DNA of 64,000 nucleotides from contig OZ234501.1 in assembly GCA_965153455.1 (NCBI GenBank), forward strand, positions 11,098,001-11,162,000, in the 5' to 3' direction. Origin of the DNA: Sphagnum compactum (lineage: Eukaryota > Bryophyta > Sphagnopsida > Sphagnales). Positions within the stretch are counted from its first letter, which is position 1. Every line of letters starts with the position of its first letter. The translations under genes were made by a program, and so were the position numbers. Under the pieces are notes generated by a model, which had not been told where the DNA came from, made no database searches, and was given only the letters and a program-made list of their open reading frames with translations. Below, piece after piece: positions 48,747 to 61,704 of this stretch.

Positions 48747-50683
48747 TTTACAAGAATTATAAAACTTGACATAATAATAATAATATGAACTAAAAATAAC
48801 CAAATTGAATTAATATTTCCAACAAAAAAATTATCATATTTTCACTTTTTTAAAAAAATTTACTGATCTAATTACTAAAATTATATATCTAATTTTTAAA
48901 TTATTTATTGAAAAATAAAGAACTAATTACAATAAATAATAATAGCTATATAAAGTGACATAACCATATATAACATAATGATAAAATAGTTAACCCTGGC
49001 AACCAACTAGCTACAATAATAATTCAATTATTGTCATTGTTATTTTTAAATATTTATATTTATTATTAACTATAAAATGAAAAAATAATGGAAATAATTA
49101 TAATTAAATAGTTAACCTAAACTAGTTTTCAATTATATTGTTAAAATTTTAAAACTTAATAATTAATATTTATAATTGATAGTTAATAATTATGAATTAA
49201 TAAATATTTCAATTATTATATTAATTTATTTGGTTACAAAATATTATTTATTTAATTATTAATAATTATTTAGTTATTTTCATAGTTGAGAAGTTATGTC
49301 CTATAATTAAGATATTTAGTTGAAATTTTTATAATAATCTTAAAACAATGAGCAAAGTTGATATAATTACTATATTGGAAAAAAAACATTAAATAATTAT
49401 ATGTATTACTCATTATTTAATTATTTATAGTAAATGGTTAATAGAACATGAGATTTTATATTAATAATTATTACTCAATAGTAACATAAAGTCATTGTAA
49501 ACTCATTGAACTTAACTATTCATAATCTATAATATGTAATTTATACCTTTAGCTCTTACTTAATTTTCCAGAATAATCATAATTTAATGAAAATAATTAA
49601 TGTTAGGACCATAATTACATGGAATGTAATATAATAAATTAAAATATTTATTTTTTGTGACTATTTGTCCATAATAGATTACTTTTATAAATATTTGTTA
49701 TTAAATATATTTATTAATTATAAGTTACACTAAATGATTATTATTACAACATAGATTTTATATTAATCATTATTAATTAATTGATTATCTAATTATCTAA
49801 TGAAGCATGTACTTGAACTGTTTAGGAATCTAAAACTTAAAAATAAAAGGCATGAGGAAAGTTTTGAAGTTGCAATTCAGTTTGTGAGGAAGTTACAACT
49901 TCAAAATTTATCCCACATTGTTTGTTCTCCATTCCTATTTTGAACACTATGTAAACAAGGGGTGTGGTCATCCAATTTCACATTAAAAAGTTTGTGCAAA
50001 TGGGATGAGCCAATCAAAAGGTTTAACCCAAAACAAAAATAAAATTATGCACAATTTTAAATTACCTACCTCCTCAACCTACTAAGCTACCTAGCTAAAT
50101 AGGTATCCAATTTGACTTACCCACCTAGGTCGACCTATATACCTACCTACCTAAGTACCTATGTATACGAATAGGTATTCAACCTAGGAAAATGAGACCT
50201 ACTTACCTACCTTTTAACCTAAGTAGGTAGGTAGGTATGTAACCTATATTTGTGGGAACCAACCTAATATTAATATTTCGTATTAAATTCATTTAAAAAT
50301 GCCACATGGCATATTTACATTGTGTCACATGTCATAATATAAGATCATCCAAACATTTGAATTGAACCTCCCAGATTATTTCACAATAATAATAATAAGT
50401 ACATTTTAAATAATTAAATATTAGGACATGTGGCAACACATCTGTTGCCCTCAATAGTGACCAAAATAGTTACATCTTAATTGCATGTGACAATATGTAT
50501 ACAATGGAATCAAAGGATGAACTTGTATTCGTTGATTTTTTTCATCCAATACCTTTTGTCATTTGTGACTAATGTCGCATGCAACTTGTCCAAGGTGACT
50601 AAGGGGATTTTCATCACAAATGTTGCTTGTGACTAAAAGTTAGTCGTAAAATCCAGTTGAAAATACATGTTTTTCTTCTAGTG
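48003..50683 (+). mobile_element. Non-autonomous CACTA (En/Spm) element, complete
   Basis: The left end is CACTAGTAGAAATAGCCC. The right end, inverted, is CACTAGAAGAAAAACATG, so the terminal repeats agree over about 13 bp. It is flanked by TAA at 48000-48002 and 50684-50686, the 3-bp duplication expected for CACTA transposons. Subterminal zones carry repeated GTAACTA/GCAACTA words on the left and GTGACTA/GTTGC words on the right, as transposase-binding regions do. The 2.68-kb interior is AT-rich, holds an ATT microsatellite (48709-48740) and a CCTACCTA/TAGGTAGG zone (50060-50245), and has no transposase ORF. It would depend on an element elsewhere for movement. Good ends suggest that it moved more recently than the degenerate copy at 0.5-1.2 kb. 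Confidence 0.85.
48709..48740. repeat. (ATT)n microsatellite
   Basis: About ten units, inside the CACTA element. Confidence 0.9.
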
Positions 50684-50689
50684 TAACAA

Positions 50690-53600
50690 TTTGGAGACAA
50701 TCCATGGCCAACACACCCAATGAACCAAAATTTCAGGACATGGTTTCATCAACAATGTGACTACCTATTTGGATTCCAAGCGAAAAAAATATAAATGAAT
50801 TAATTTTACAACAAAAATGGGCAAGGAATGATTTTGACATAAAGGATGATGCATATGAGTTACCTGCACTTGCTTACAATAGGGAGATGAATTAGCTTAT
50901 GTAAGCGAATAATATAACCAATAGTGAGGAGGAGCCGAAATCCCCAACATACCCAGAAGGGTATTTGCAAGCTAGAATGTATCACTTTTAGCTTTACAAG
51001 GCCATTTTTTTAGCACCCTTATGGATTAAAATTTGTCCCACATCAAATTGTTATTAAATTTTATGAAAAAGGATTCATGTATGTGCTTGTTATATAATGT
51101 AGTGCAATAGAATCTTGGAATTATTTGAAGTTGAATTTTCTACACTAAATGGGGGACTATTCATCACATACTAGTTACAATGTTATAATACATAAAGGAT
51201 ATGTAAATGAACTCACCATATGTTGAGCTTATAATGAACAAAATTCATTTTTTCTTCAAAATTCGAAAATGTGGGTAGTAATTTAAAATAGATGTTTGCA
51301 AATCATTTGAAAGTCATGTAAAAGTTTTATGGACTTTTACATAGGCCAAACATTTACAAAGACGGTAAAGTCCTTCATAATTACATTTTTATGAAAAAGT
51401 AATCTTTTTTCATAAACATGATAGCATATGAGGTATTACATGGTCATGTGTCATTTCTTTTTGAAAAAAATGAACATTTTTACAAGTTTAAAACTTTGCA
51501 ATTTTTAGCTTGTAAAAATTGCATTGTGAAACGTATTTTAAGGATTCAATATTGGTCAAAAGTGATCCACTCTAGCTTGCAAATACCTAGAAGAGGGAAT
51601 GACGAGAATGAATGATGAAGAGGAAACCACACATACCACCATAAAATGCACAAGAGATGAAATGACGAACATTAGTGAGGAAGAACAAACCATGCCACGA
51701 ACTACACCAAGGTCAGAAATAGGTTCCAATGACGTGAACATGACACTTTTGGAGATTGGTTTTGTGTAGTACATCTAAAGTAGAGTCCGACAACACCATT
51801 GAAATTCATAACAACTAGAATTGAGAAACAAAGTAGACAATAGAGTTGATATGAGTATCAATGAACAATTTTGAGTGATTTAGACCTTCGCAACTTGGAA
51901 GATCAAACTTAATTACATCAACCTTTTATGATGTTTATGTAATTGACATGATTGAAACATATTCATGAAAGTGGCATTTAATCTTTTTGGAGCTTTCACA
52001 TTCCCCTATTACACTTGTACAAAGAGGGGACAAGGATTACAGTGCATGCCTTGAATTGACTTTTCCACTATAATTTGGGGATTGAAAAATTATCACTAAT
52101 ACCTTTTGAAAAGCATTAGGGTAGGTCACATTCATATTTATAGGATTTCAACCTATTCATGCCATCCTTATGAACCACTATTTATTTATTTTTTAAAACT
52201 TTCAAAAACATTTGAAAAATAAACATTCAATACCAATGATAGTCAATTCTATGAAAAAATATTATGGTGTACAAAGGAAATTTTAGCCGACCAATCCTAC
52301 ATGGGTTGTAGTTAATAATTATGGACTTTCCAAATTGTTATCATGTTTACACATTGTTGCATGGGCACATTGCAAACAAAAAAGTTGATGAAATTGCCTT
52401 TCTCTTGAAGGGGGAGGGGGGGGGGGGTGAACATACATCAAAGACATCAAAACACCAGTAAGAACACCAAAGCAATGTCAAGTGTCAAAAAAACGTCTCC
52501 CATCATTTTTTTCTTGTTAGACTAACACGAAGAAACTATAGAAAAAGTTAGGTGGTGGGTGCTTTGAACATCACCAATGTCATCAATGATCTATATTTCA
52601 ACCCCCACAAGGCAATTGGCGGGTGAAAGCACACTAAGGGTGAACCACTTTTCACCAAAAAAAATGATGCATAACAAATATTGTGGTACATAGTAAGCTG
52701 AAATCTTGATGACATCCTTTAACTATCCTAAACAAAAGCAAAAAAAACTTTATGGTAGTGGGTTTTTTTCCTAAAAAAAAGACATTATTACGCATTTATT
52801 GCTAATGGCCTCATGGTTTTTGACTTTGAAATATTCTTTATAGGGAGTAAGATATTGGAATGATAAAAGTATGACTCCAAAACAAATGGATCTAAAATCA
52901 TTATTTCTTGAATTTTAATTCTCTGTGACTTACTCTCAACATCGAAAGTAAGACAAAAGAACAAGTTAACATGACATTCTACTTTAACTTTAGGTTTTTT
53001 CAAAATGAAGGAATGGGTTGAACAAGGACATTTAAAATACATGTATATCACCCCTTTGAAAGCCTCCTTGTCCCCGAACTATTGCTTCGAATATTTGCTT
53101 CTTTGAATTCCATCCTTGGGTTTGAATTCACAGAAGAAGCAAGTCTCCCATGTTGCCAACCTTCAATCTTGGATATATGAATTGAATGAGATCATACCAA
53201 GGATCTCTCTCACATTCAAGCCAAGATTCAAGAATATTGTTTCAAAATATAACCAAATGGTGATTCAAAGTTTGCAGAGGTAGATGGATTAAAAAGCCAG
53301 GCGTCAAAACATGAATTCCAATCTTGAAAAAAACTAGGATGTAGACCAAGAAGTGTATGAAACACCGAACAGGGGTACAATTTAGAACCAAGAAGTTTGC
53401 GAATAGAAGAACGACTTACATGACATTGTGTGTTTTTAATAAAAGTTGGAGCGAAAAGAGAAGTTTGGACAAGGAATCCATAGAAATGTCCTTGTTACAA
53501 AAGGTGATCTCAAGTGATGGGGGATTAGGTCTAATGTATACCCAAGAAAAGGGGATATCCATGTTTTTTAAGCACCATTTGTTGTTCCAAAACATTGAGA

Positions 53601-54340
53601 AGAGAGAAATCCAAGGGACAATATATATGAACATCTTTTAAGCCAAGAATCTTCATGATCTTGAAAATTTTGTGACCAATGGGTCAAGTGTTGGAAGGGA
53701 TGTTCAAAAGAATTGTGATTATCTCTTCCAATGCCACCCATGGGAAAAAAATATTCTCTTTAAAAAGTTCACATACTTGAATAATACACATTGCATTGAA
53801 ACAAATGATAAAAGATAGAATTTTCATCAAACACATAATTGTTTAAAGTTTTGCCATATTATTCACTTATTGTGGTTAGTGTTTTTGCCATCCATGTTAT
53901 CATCTATCTCCACTTCATGGCAATCACATTACATAGATACAATTGTACCACAAAATGAATTTGTGAACAAGTCAAATACAAAAATAAATAAACCATAATT
54001 TTTTTTCCTCATTAGTTTATGTGTTATAATAGTATATGTTCATAAGTCATTAACATATAATTTATGTTAAAGAAGCTTACCACCAAGAATAATTCATGAA
54101 AATAATCTATAGGGAACAATAAATGCTTGAAATTATGTTATGTTTTTATGTCCAAAGATAATGTCAAGTAGATTTCCATTGTGTATTCATACAATCTATT
54201 ATTGTACCTATAGTTGACCATTGGCAATCTTTTTGCCATCTTATTTATTTTGAAAAAAGAGGTTTGACAATCTCAAATCGAATATTTCAAAATTTTGATG
54301 ATCAAGAAAAACTACAAGGAATGCACTTTGTATTTTGAAT
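50690..54340. other. AT-rich spacer, no gene recognised
   Basis: Contains scattered short ORFs (up to 94 codons, 53357-53641) with no domain I can name. A G-rich run at 52411-52427 (interrupted by one A) resembles a polypurine tract, but no LTR is evident next to it. Confidence 0.4.
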
Positions 54341-54344
54341 ATAT

Positions 54345-54425
54345 AGCAATAGTCTAGTGGTTGGATAATGGATTGTCTCACATAGGTTGTGAGTTCTATT
54401 TTCAAAGATATTGGTAAATCTCATT
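54345..54425 (+). mobile_element. Weak tRNA-like SINE head
   Basis: TAGTCTAGTGGTTGGATAA resembles an A box of Glu/Asp-type tRNAs. GTTGTGAGTTCTATTTTC, about 30 bases later, is a diverged B-box-like word. Low certainty. Confidence 0.25.
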
Positions 54426-55021
54426 AAGTTTTTTTTTCCAAACATTTTGAGAATTGTTTACCATTGAACACTAATCTTAGCTGTAGGATGTCAAATGTGC
54501 AATATAATAAAAGATCTTACTTGAACTTCAAGTAACAAAACTATTTATTTTAAACATCTAATTTAGTATACTTCAAACATAAAAGATCTTAGTGATAATT
54601 TTAGGTATTGATGTTTGTTATTGAACATATTTGCAAAGTGCTTGAAAGGGTGATGTGGTAGCGCTATAAGAATCAACAAAATGTCATGTTTTACCCTCAA
54701 GAACCAAGTTGGGCGATGGGTATGTTGTGGCCTTACCGTTGAATCTGCATTTATTATATCAAGAACAGGGGATTTTGATTGTCAAACTTGGCCTTCCATT
54801 CTCATTTACCATTTGTAGTCACAATTCTTCCATTTTTCCCCCTTGTTAGAATCAATAATATAATTTCCTCTTTCATTTGCCTTCTGGTTCTAATGGTTAA
54901 TTTATCCCCAAATTATGCCAAATTATACATACCCACCACACTGTTATGTTGGTTGCCCAAATGTTCATATAGCAAAATGAGTTACACAATTTCCCATTGT
55001 TTCTTATAATCAGCATGAAGC

Positions 55022-58000
55022 TCAAAAAAACAATGTGGTAACATCAAGTGTCTCCCACAACTTAGCTTTAGGTAGGTGCATCTCCACTGATGGTGACTCT
55101 GAGGCTTGTTGGAAAACTCTTTTGGTGATATTGGAAACCATATGCTACAATAAACTGTGATCAGCACACACAAGGACAAGAAAAGAAAGTGAGCAAAAAA
55201 TTTCATTTGGAGCATTATAATGACATTTAACAGCTTTGTTATAGCTCATTTGCGGATCAAAGATGTTCACGAAAATACAGAAGTACTACATGAGAATGAA
55301 TATACACGTAAAAGCATTGATGATTATGATGATGATAATTTTACAATAAAAATGAACTTGACTAACAGAAGAAACAAACTTTTGTTCTACATGATGCTGT
55401 TCATGAAGCCATAAGTGGATCTTCTCCCAAGTCTCCACTTTTTGCCCAGTGCGGTGCTTCTCATATTGTGTCTTCAAAACCTGTTCTTTCCATGCTTGCA
55501 AAATCCGGATGTACGCTGCTCTGACCCATCACAAACACATGAATCAATGCAACTAAAAACCTGATCCCTTGTACTATTTGGAATTCCACTCTCATAACGA
55601 AATCAGGATGAATTTGTTTTTGTGTTTGAGAAGTTCCTACTTCTAGATGGAAGAGTGGGTCCAAGTGAGTTCATACCGGTGGGCATGAAGGGCTGCAATT
55701 TGTTCATTTTCCATGAACTTGAGACTTGTTCTGAAGGTCTTTTCATCTCTTACAAATTGCTGCCATCTTACCCAGAAATGCCGACGAATGTGGAGGCAGT
55801 TCCTCTCATCTCCAATTTGGTCCAGAAATTTCCAATGCTTGAGGACCTACAATACAAGAATCATGGCCAAACGATTCATGCCTTAAGCCTGCACAAGCCA
55901 CTCCAACTTGACTTCAATTTCTTTACATAATTCTGAATACTTTGATTTGATCACTAACAGCTATCTGGATCTTATTTTAGACAGTCACACTGATTGTGGA
56001 CTTGTCAAACCAACTGATGCAACATATAGACAATGCTCCATTTGACAATCATGTCTCTTTGAATTAGTGCAAGATTCTGTCACCTGACATGCCCCAATGA
56101 TTCAAGGGACAGTGAATGGAGCAAAAGTCCGAGTACGATCCTACACACATTCGAATGTTACAAGGGACCATGGGATATAATAACAGGTTTGGGGTTAGAT
56201 CATCTCCAGTGATGCTCTGTATGTGACCCTGCAAAAAGATTTCTTGAATTCAAGTTTGGTTATTTACTTTTTTCCAACCCAAGCCAAAAAACTAAAACTG
56301 GGACTGCAAATAGGTGGGAGACTACTAATAGCAACCCACCTGGACCGATCAAACTATCTAGTCAATCACCAGCAGGTGTTAGGTTTTGTTGTGCCTTTTA
56401 CCAGCCTCAGCATCCTGCGCAAAAATGCTGGGCCAAAACCATTGTGCTGAGCCAAACCAGCATGTTTTGACTTTTCTTCATCCAATTTTCTTTTGCAGGG
56501 CCACATACTGAGCACCAGTGGAGCTACTCTTACATGTTGCTGTTGAAAGAGGGTAGGTAGACTATATTCTAAGGAAATCATTGCAACTTGTTTACTCAAA
56601 ATGCTTAAATGGGGTTCAAAGTGAGAACCTCACAAAATGATGCACATGTACGCTGCAGTAAGGAATGTCGATATGACTTGTCTGCTCTTTGCCCCTTCGC
56701 CCATGATTGAAAGCACAATGAAAGCTGCCACCTCTTTCGTGATTGGGTTGCTCGGATAGCAGAAGCTCGAGCCCGCCTCTTCAAAAATGCCTTGCCAAGA
56801 ACACATTGCACATGCAATGACTCAAAGGCATTTTTTCTAAGCCAATCATCATAGTGATTTCCTGCATCAACTATACTATTCCTGCACATTGTGAAGTAGC
56901 TTGGTGAATGCAATATGCAGCCAACTCTTGATGTTTCTCCCCCTTCAAATCAGACCAATTTTTTTGGGCATGGTTTAAGGCAATTCTATTATGTGTCAAT
57001 TCACACCATCATTCAGATGTTTGTTTTCTGGAAGGCTATTGAGGCATGATACTTTGCAACTCTTTGGGTTGGAGGGCATGCTCCCTGTATCTTATGGAGC
57101 AAAATGAGATCATACCAAAGCCTATACTAGTGATACAGATCAGGCTAGGGTTTCAGAAGCTCAATGCAATCTTCACCTATTTGCTACCAAAAGGCGCAAC
57201 CATGGAGACCACCCAAAATGCAATAGTAGCCTCTTTTTGTTGTGTATGCTTGCAAGTTCATGTTGTTGTTTCAGCAGCTCACACAATTGTTGAGACTTGA
57301 TCTCAATCTGTACAACCAGTACCCGGGCAGCAGTTGTTCAGCACTGTAAAGACTCCATTGCACTGCCTATATGATTTGTTGGTTGTGCACAAAAAAGTGC
57401 CAATAAAGGGAAAAAAAACAGGGTGCAATGCTGGTAAAGACTTTCCATCTTGTTCATCATTTGAGTAATGAGAAGTAGTCTCTTCTAAAAAATCAACCCT
57501 CCAGGACAGTTCTTTGTGCTTTTGGAATCCTCTTGTAGTACAACAAAGGACCATGATCAAGAAGAGCAAGCATTCCAAGTCTATGGAAGGAAAGGGATGT
57601 CCACAAGAAGGACAAAAATTGATCATACAATTCTATTGTGAACTAAGGCCAACATTGGTTTATGTCCACAGCTAGGTTATTGGCTTGATGCTGTGGCCAT
57701 GCACCTGTGTTTTCTTGCAATTTGCTTTCCTTTTCTGTGCCACTGAAATCCTGAGTTGCATGTTTTTCAAAATTTCTTTGGCTGCCTCATCTGCTCGCTT
57801 CTTCTCCTACTTTTAGTCACCCCCCAGGAAAGTCAAGTGAAATTCAGGGTGGTCATGGCCATGGAGCTCACTGCTCCCTCAAACATTCAGCAATGAAAAT
57901 GAGGGGAAAAGGACACATGTTTCTTTAGGTTGCTGTGGATGGGTATCTCAACAACATTAGGAGCTCACCTCTTTCTGTTTCTGACCAGTCTCATATTGCA

Positions 58001-58204
58001 TTTGAAGCGCTTGTCTCTGCCGCTTCCGGGCTTCCTCTCTTGCTGCCATGGTCTGATGGGACTGATGTAGTATCTGTGATGCATTGTGGCAGTGTGCTAG
58101 TTTTGTGTAGCGCATTTGAAGCTCCTGGCTATACTTCTTTTGCAGCTCCCTTCTCACCATCTTGGGTAAATAAGACTTATGTCCTGGCCATGATTCCTCA
58201 CTTC
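55022..58204 (-). CDS. Multi-exon gene for a coiled-coil protein with Sfi1/CCDC191-type Trp repeats
   Basis: Seven exons (high to low): 58204-57969, 57307-57177, 56881-56629, 56539-56402, 55846-55677, 55520-55367, 55144-55022. All have GT-AG borders, phases join correctly (0, 2, 0, 0, 2, 0), and no stop occurs until TGA at 55024-55022. From the ATG at 58160 the product is 386 aa. Residues about 1-90 are a charged coiled coil (MVRRELQKKYSQELQ..., QALQMQYETGQKQKEIE). FGWSPWLRLL follows at about 95-104. A helical array then has aromatic/aliphatic-x-x-W marks: FQSW, LSMW, LKHW, WVRW, LQAW and IHLW, 23-39 residues apart. Sfi1 and CCDC191 family proteins show this pattern; Sfi1 repeats bind centrin at centrosomes or basal bodies. 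Function here is inferred from pattern only. The 5' end is open. An ATG at 58626 opens a 39-codon exon (GTAAGC donor at 58509), but reaching 58204 through 58295-58235 would need a 30-bp intron, too short to be real. An alternative joins ...TCCAAG|GTCAAG to an acceptor at TTTTAG|GGTTTTTG. Confidence 0.7.
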
Positions 58205-58509
58205 CTGCAAAAACCCTAAAATCATATTACAAACCATATGTTGTATCTACTGGAGGATGCTCAATAGTGAGTGCATGGGTTTGCTGACACAAACTCTGTA
58301 CAAGGTCCAAGTATGATTTTTTTGGTGTAAGCCCATTACTCCATGCACATTGTGATAATCAAACATCTGAAAAGTCCTTAGACTAGAAACAAGCCTGAAT
58401 GCTCATATGCAGTTAGAGACAACAAGAAAAAACAGAGCTGGGAAATGGAAATGTGGGTTTTGGAGGGAGGGATTTTCAGGGTGACCAAAAAAGCCATACT
58501 TGAGCTTAC

Positions 58510-58626
58510 AGGACTGCTGCAGACACAATTTACATCAACACAATTGCAACTCCTCTCCACTCTTGACCTTGGAGTGTGGCATTTCAGCAGCCGTCCACAG
58601 ACACCCATCTCCATCTCCATCTCCAT
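58510..58626 (-). CDS. Possible 5' exon of the Sfi1/CCDC191-like gene
   Basis: ATG at 58626 follows an in-frame TAG 9 bases upstream and starts MEMEMEMGVCGRLLKCHTPR from a GGAGAT repeat. It ends at AGTCCT|GTAAGC (58510) or earlier at CCAAG|GTCAAG. It may be 5' leader sequence only, with translation starting at 58160. Confidence 0.3.
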
Positions 58627-59104
58627 CTCTTCTTTCTAGCTCTTCCTGCTATGTCAAGTCCATGGCAACTCCATTAACAACAATTTCTCGTGCTGCACAA
58701 CCAGTATTGCTTCACATCCACCCACAATAAACTTCTTACCAGAAGTCATCAAACATAAACCCCAAAACCTCAAACTTCAAACAAATTCAAAGCCAAGATG
58801 GGAAAAATCCAGGATTACACATTCATGTTCCAATTCCCCAGCAGAAGAGGAAGGGAGAAGGAAGTCATGCCATGGCTCAACTGTGTCTGCATTCACAAGA
58901 TCTCCCTTTCTTGGGAATGAAACACTACTACTACTGTCTAACCGTCTCAGGGAAAGTTCTGTACATTAAGACCTGGCAGAATCCACACTTGTCTGTTTTG
59001 GTTCAAAGCCAGTTGCTCATTATGGCAGCACATTATACAAAATAAGTACAATATCTGGCATAATTCACACAGTCTGTTGTTCTGTTTTGTGTTGGCAGGT
59101 GTAC

Positions 59105-59290
59105 ATTTTGGCATGGTGTGCATTTTGCGGAGTTTGTAATCTCAATAGAAAAGCCACATCAGTGGATGGCCCCTTCAGCAGATTATGGCAAAATGTGCAT
59201 TTACGGAGTTTGCATTCTCTATATAATATGTGTGAATGGGTGCATAAGTGCATTATGGCAAGGTGTGCATTTGGTGGTAGTTGAGGCCAA
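59105..59290 (+). repeat. Diverged ~70-77-bp tandem repeat, three units
   Basis: GGCATGGTGTGCATTTTGCG (59110), GGCAAAATGTGCATTTACGG (59187) and GGCAAGGTGTGCATTTGGTG (59257) mark three units. Two continue GGAGTTTG. It lies upstream of the minus-strand gene and could fall in its promoter region. Confidence 0.6.
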
Positions 59291-59439
59291 ACTGGAATTT
59301 GTTTAGCTTACTCTCAAGTGAACAGGAATGGAAAGATGTCTTTTTAGATTCAAGTCTTTTTTTAAAAAAAAATCTTTCAATGCCGTATCATAAGCATATT
59401 TTCAATATTTTACTTCAATTTGCACCCCCATTTTTTTCA

Positions 59440-59590
59440 ATTGAATTTGAATTCCATTCCATGTATTTGAATTAAATTTTTTATTTTAAATTCAATTAAA
59501 TTTGAATTAAATTTTAATTTTAAATTCAATCAAATTTGAATTCAATTTTAAATTTTGAATTCAATTCAAATCAAGTTGCATGCAATGTTA
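59440..59590. repeat. AATTTGAATT-type low-complexity tract
   Basis: Many overlapping AATTTGAATT, TTAAATTCAA and AATTTTAA words in both orientations, able to form many alternative hairpins. Confidence 0.7.
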
Positions 59591-60241
59591 ATCAATATTT
59601 TCATTCAAATGGAACTTAATTTTCACAAACTCAATTCATTTTTTCTATTAATTGATTGTCATTGTTAGCACGAAGCAACATGAAACCCAAGTTTGATAAG
59701 ATAAGAATATCGTGAGATCTTATTTGAGATTTGATACACTTTGATGTTTTAAATATCCACGCATTATTGATGCTGGGGCTTGGACCAATTGTTGATTAGG
59801 AGCAAATATATTTTGTATGGAAAGATGTGAAAGAAAAGAGGCTCTTAACATACGTAACTTTGGTAAATATTCTCCATGCTCGAGAAAAGAATGGTTTTTG
59901 AAAGATATGTATTCATTTTATTTTATTTTAAAAGACTTAGAAAATATGTAATTTTTGATGAACCTTCAACCTTAAAAGCCCAAGTCTTTTTCTCTATCAA
60001 TTTATTTGAAACCTTTGTTAAAAATTTGGTCCAACCTCCTCATCCACAAATGTGATTACATGTGTGAAATTTTCAGCCAAAATCATGCAAGGGGAGATGA
60101 TATTTCAAAGTTAGTTTGAGCTCCAAGCAAGTGTTGCCCAAGGGTAGATCTAAAGTTTCACCGACCAAACCAAGACTTTTGACATGACACTAACACATGC
60201 ATCCTAATATTAAACTCACAACAACCAAGTAAAGTACTCAT

Positions 60242-60263
60242 AAAACAAAACAAAACAAAACAA
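60242..60263. repeat. (AAAAC)n microsatellite
   Basis: Four units. Confidence 0.9.
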
Positions 60264-60884
60264 ATCAAAATGTGGTTCTTCAAGTAAGAATGGAACCATC
60301 CATTTTGAAATGTGAATGTGAGGATCCTTGGAAATAGATGACAATTTCAAAAGTATCGTAATGCTAAAATTCTTGAGGTAACTCAAAAATGAGAATTAGC
60401 CCCTTTCTACTCACCTTCGATTCCCACCATCTTCATTGGTGCAATCCCAAGGGTGGGTAGTTGGGTTGTCAACCTAGAGGCTCAATGCATGCACTTCTTT
60501 TATCAAAACTTCACCCAAATCTATGTAAAAATTCTTGTTCATTAGACCCATTTGAAAACTCTTAGAAAGCCCCCATACAACCCCAAATCTTTTTTTGAAA
60601 AATATTATGCATGAGCTCTTTAGTTGGTCAAATTGTTGAAAAATGAGTGACCTAACTTTTTCAATTTGAAAATCTAGATTTTAAGACTAACATATTATTA
60701 AAAAATGACAATGTGCTCTATCCATGACCTTGCAACCAACCTTCAAGTATGTTCATGAAATACAACCTTTGTCATTCCTTTTCATTTTTCATCATGTCTC
60801 CTTCACACTAATTTTTCTATGACTTGCAATGTGATTGATTTATCATGGATAGATGTTAGTGTGACAATTTGCAATGAGTTGTCT

Positions 60885-61112
60885 GAACATACAAACGCAC
60901 TTGAACATTGGTCATGCCTTTCATCTCCTTATGATGAAAGCTTGACAAAGTCATTAGAGTGAACATGCAAACGCACTTGAACATTGGTCATGCCTTTCAT
61001 CTCCTTATGGTGAAAGCTTGGCAAAGTCATTAGAGTGAACATGCAAATGCACTTGAACATTGGTCGTGCCTTTCATCTCCTTATGGTGAAGGCTTGGCAA
61101 AGTCATTAGAGT
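60885..61112 (+). repeat. Tandem repeat, 3 x 76 bp
   Basis: Three near-identical units begin at 60885, 60961 and 61037, each GAACATRCAAAYGCACTTGA + ACATTGGTC + TGCCTTTCATCTCCTTATG + AAAGCTTGGCAAAGTCATTA + GAGT. Only a few substitutions separate them, so the triplication is young. The period is not a multiple of three. No ORF of note spans it. Confidence 0.95.
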
Positions 61113-61685
61113 GACCTTGAAGGAAACATACTAATGTAATGCTATGGAAAGTGGGTGGGATGTTTGTCCACACAAATGAGGATAGAAGAAGAATATTATG
61201 GAAACTCAAATATTTCACCATGCAAAAATTATATAATCTTCAAAAAATCTTCTAAAAGAAACCAACTTAATCCTTGAAGCTATTATAACTCTACCACCCA
61301 CATACATTTGAAAATTCCAAATTATAAGTCACTTTTGTCTTATCTTGCATTTCGGGGATAACATATTTCCAGAACAAGGTCATGCTTTTTTTGTTTTGTT
61401 TTCATGAAGGACAAACTTCTAAGGAGTCTTCAAGCTGTGAAGGCCACTTTACTTGCCAGCCCTTCAATGTGAAGGGTAGTTTTTGGAGCAGACTTTTACA
61501 GGTGCAGGGCCACATGGGCCCTTCAAATTTAAGGCAGGCCACATGTCTTCAATATGTACCTAGTCAAAATGGGTAAGGATGCTTTGAATTGTTATGGATG
61601 ATCACCATTAGTGTCTCCATCTTTGTTGTGGATGATCCCCACGTCAACTACATCAGAAAATTTATAAAAAAAACACAAACACGCA

Positions 61686-61704
61686 CCCTAAACCCTAAAC
61701 CCTA
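61686..61704 (+). repeat. Short telomere-like run
   Basis: CCCTAAACCCTAAACCCTA, nearly three units of the plant telomere repeat. It is followed by CCTAGGGTG, which can pair back with the preceding CACCCTA. Confidence 0.85.

Noticed and set aside
52411-52427. G-run as an LTR polypurine tract
   Set aside because: No LTR-like sequence follows and no retrotransposon coding remains next to it could be confirmed.
55622-55930. 102-codon plus-strand ORF
   Set aside because: Antisense to the exon at 55846-55677, whose splice borders and Trp-repeat content are far better evidence.
57935-58219. 94-codon plus-strand ORF
   Set aside because: Antisense shadow of the first well-supported exon of the minus-strand gene.
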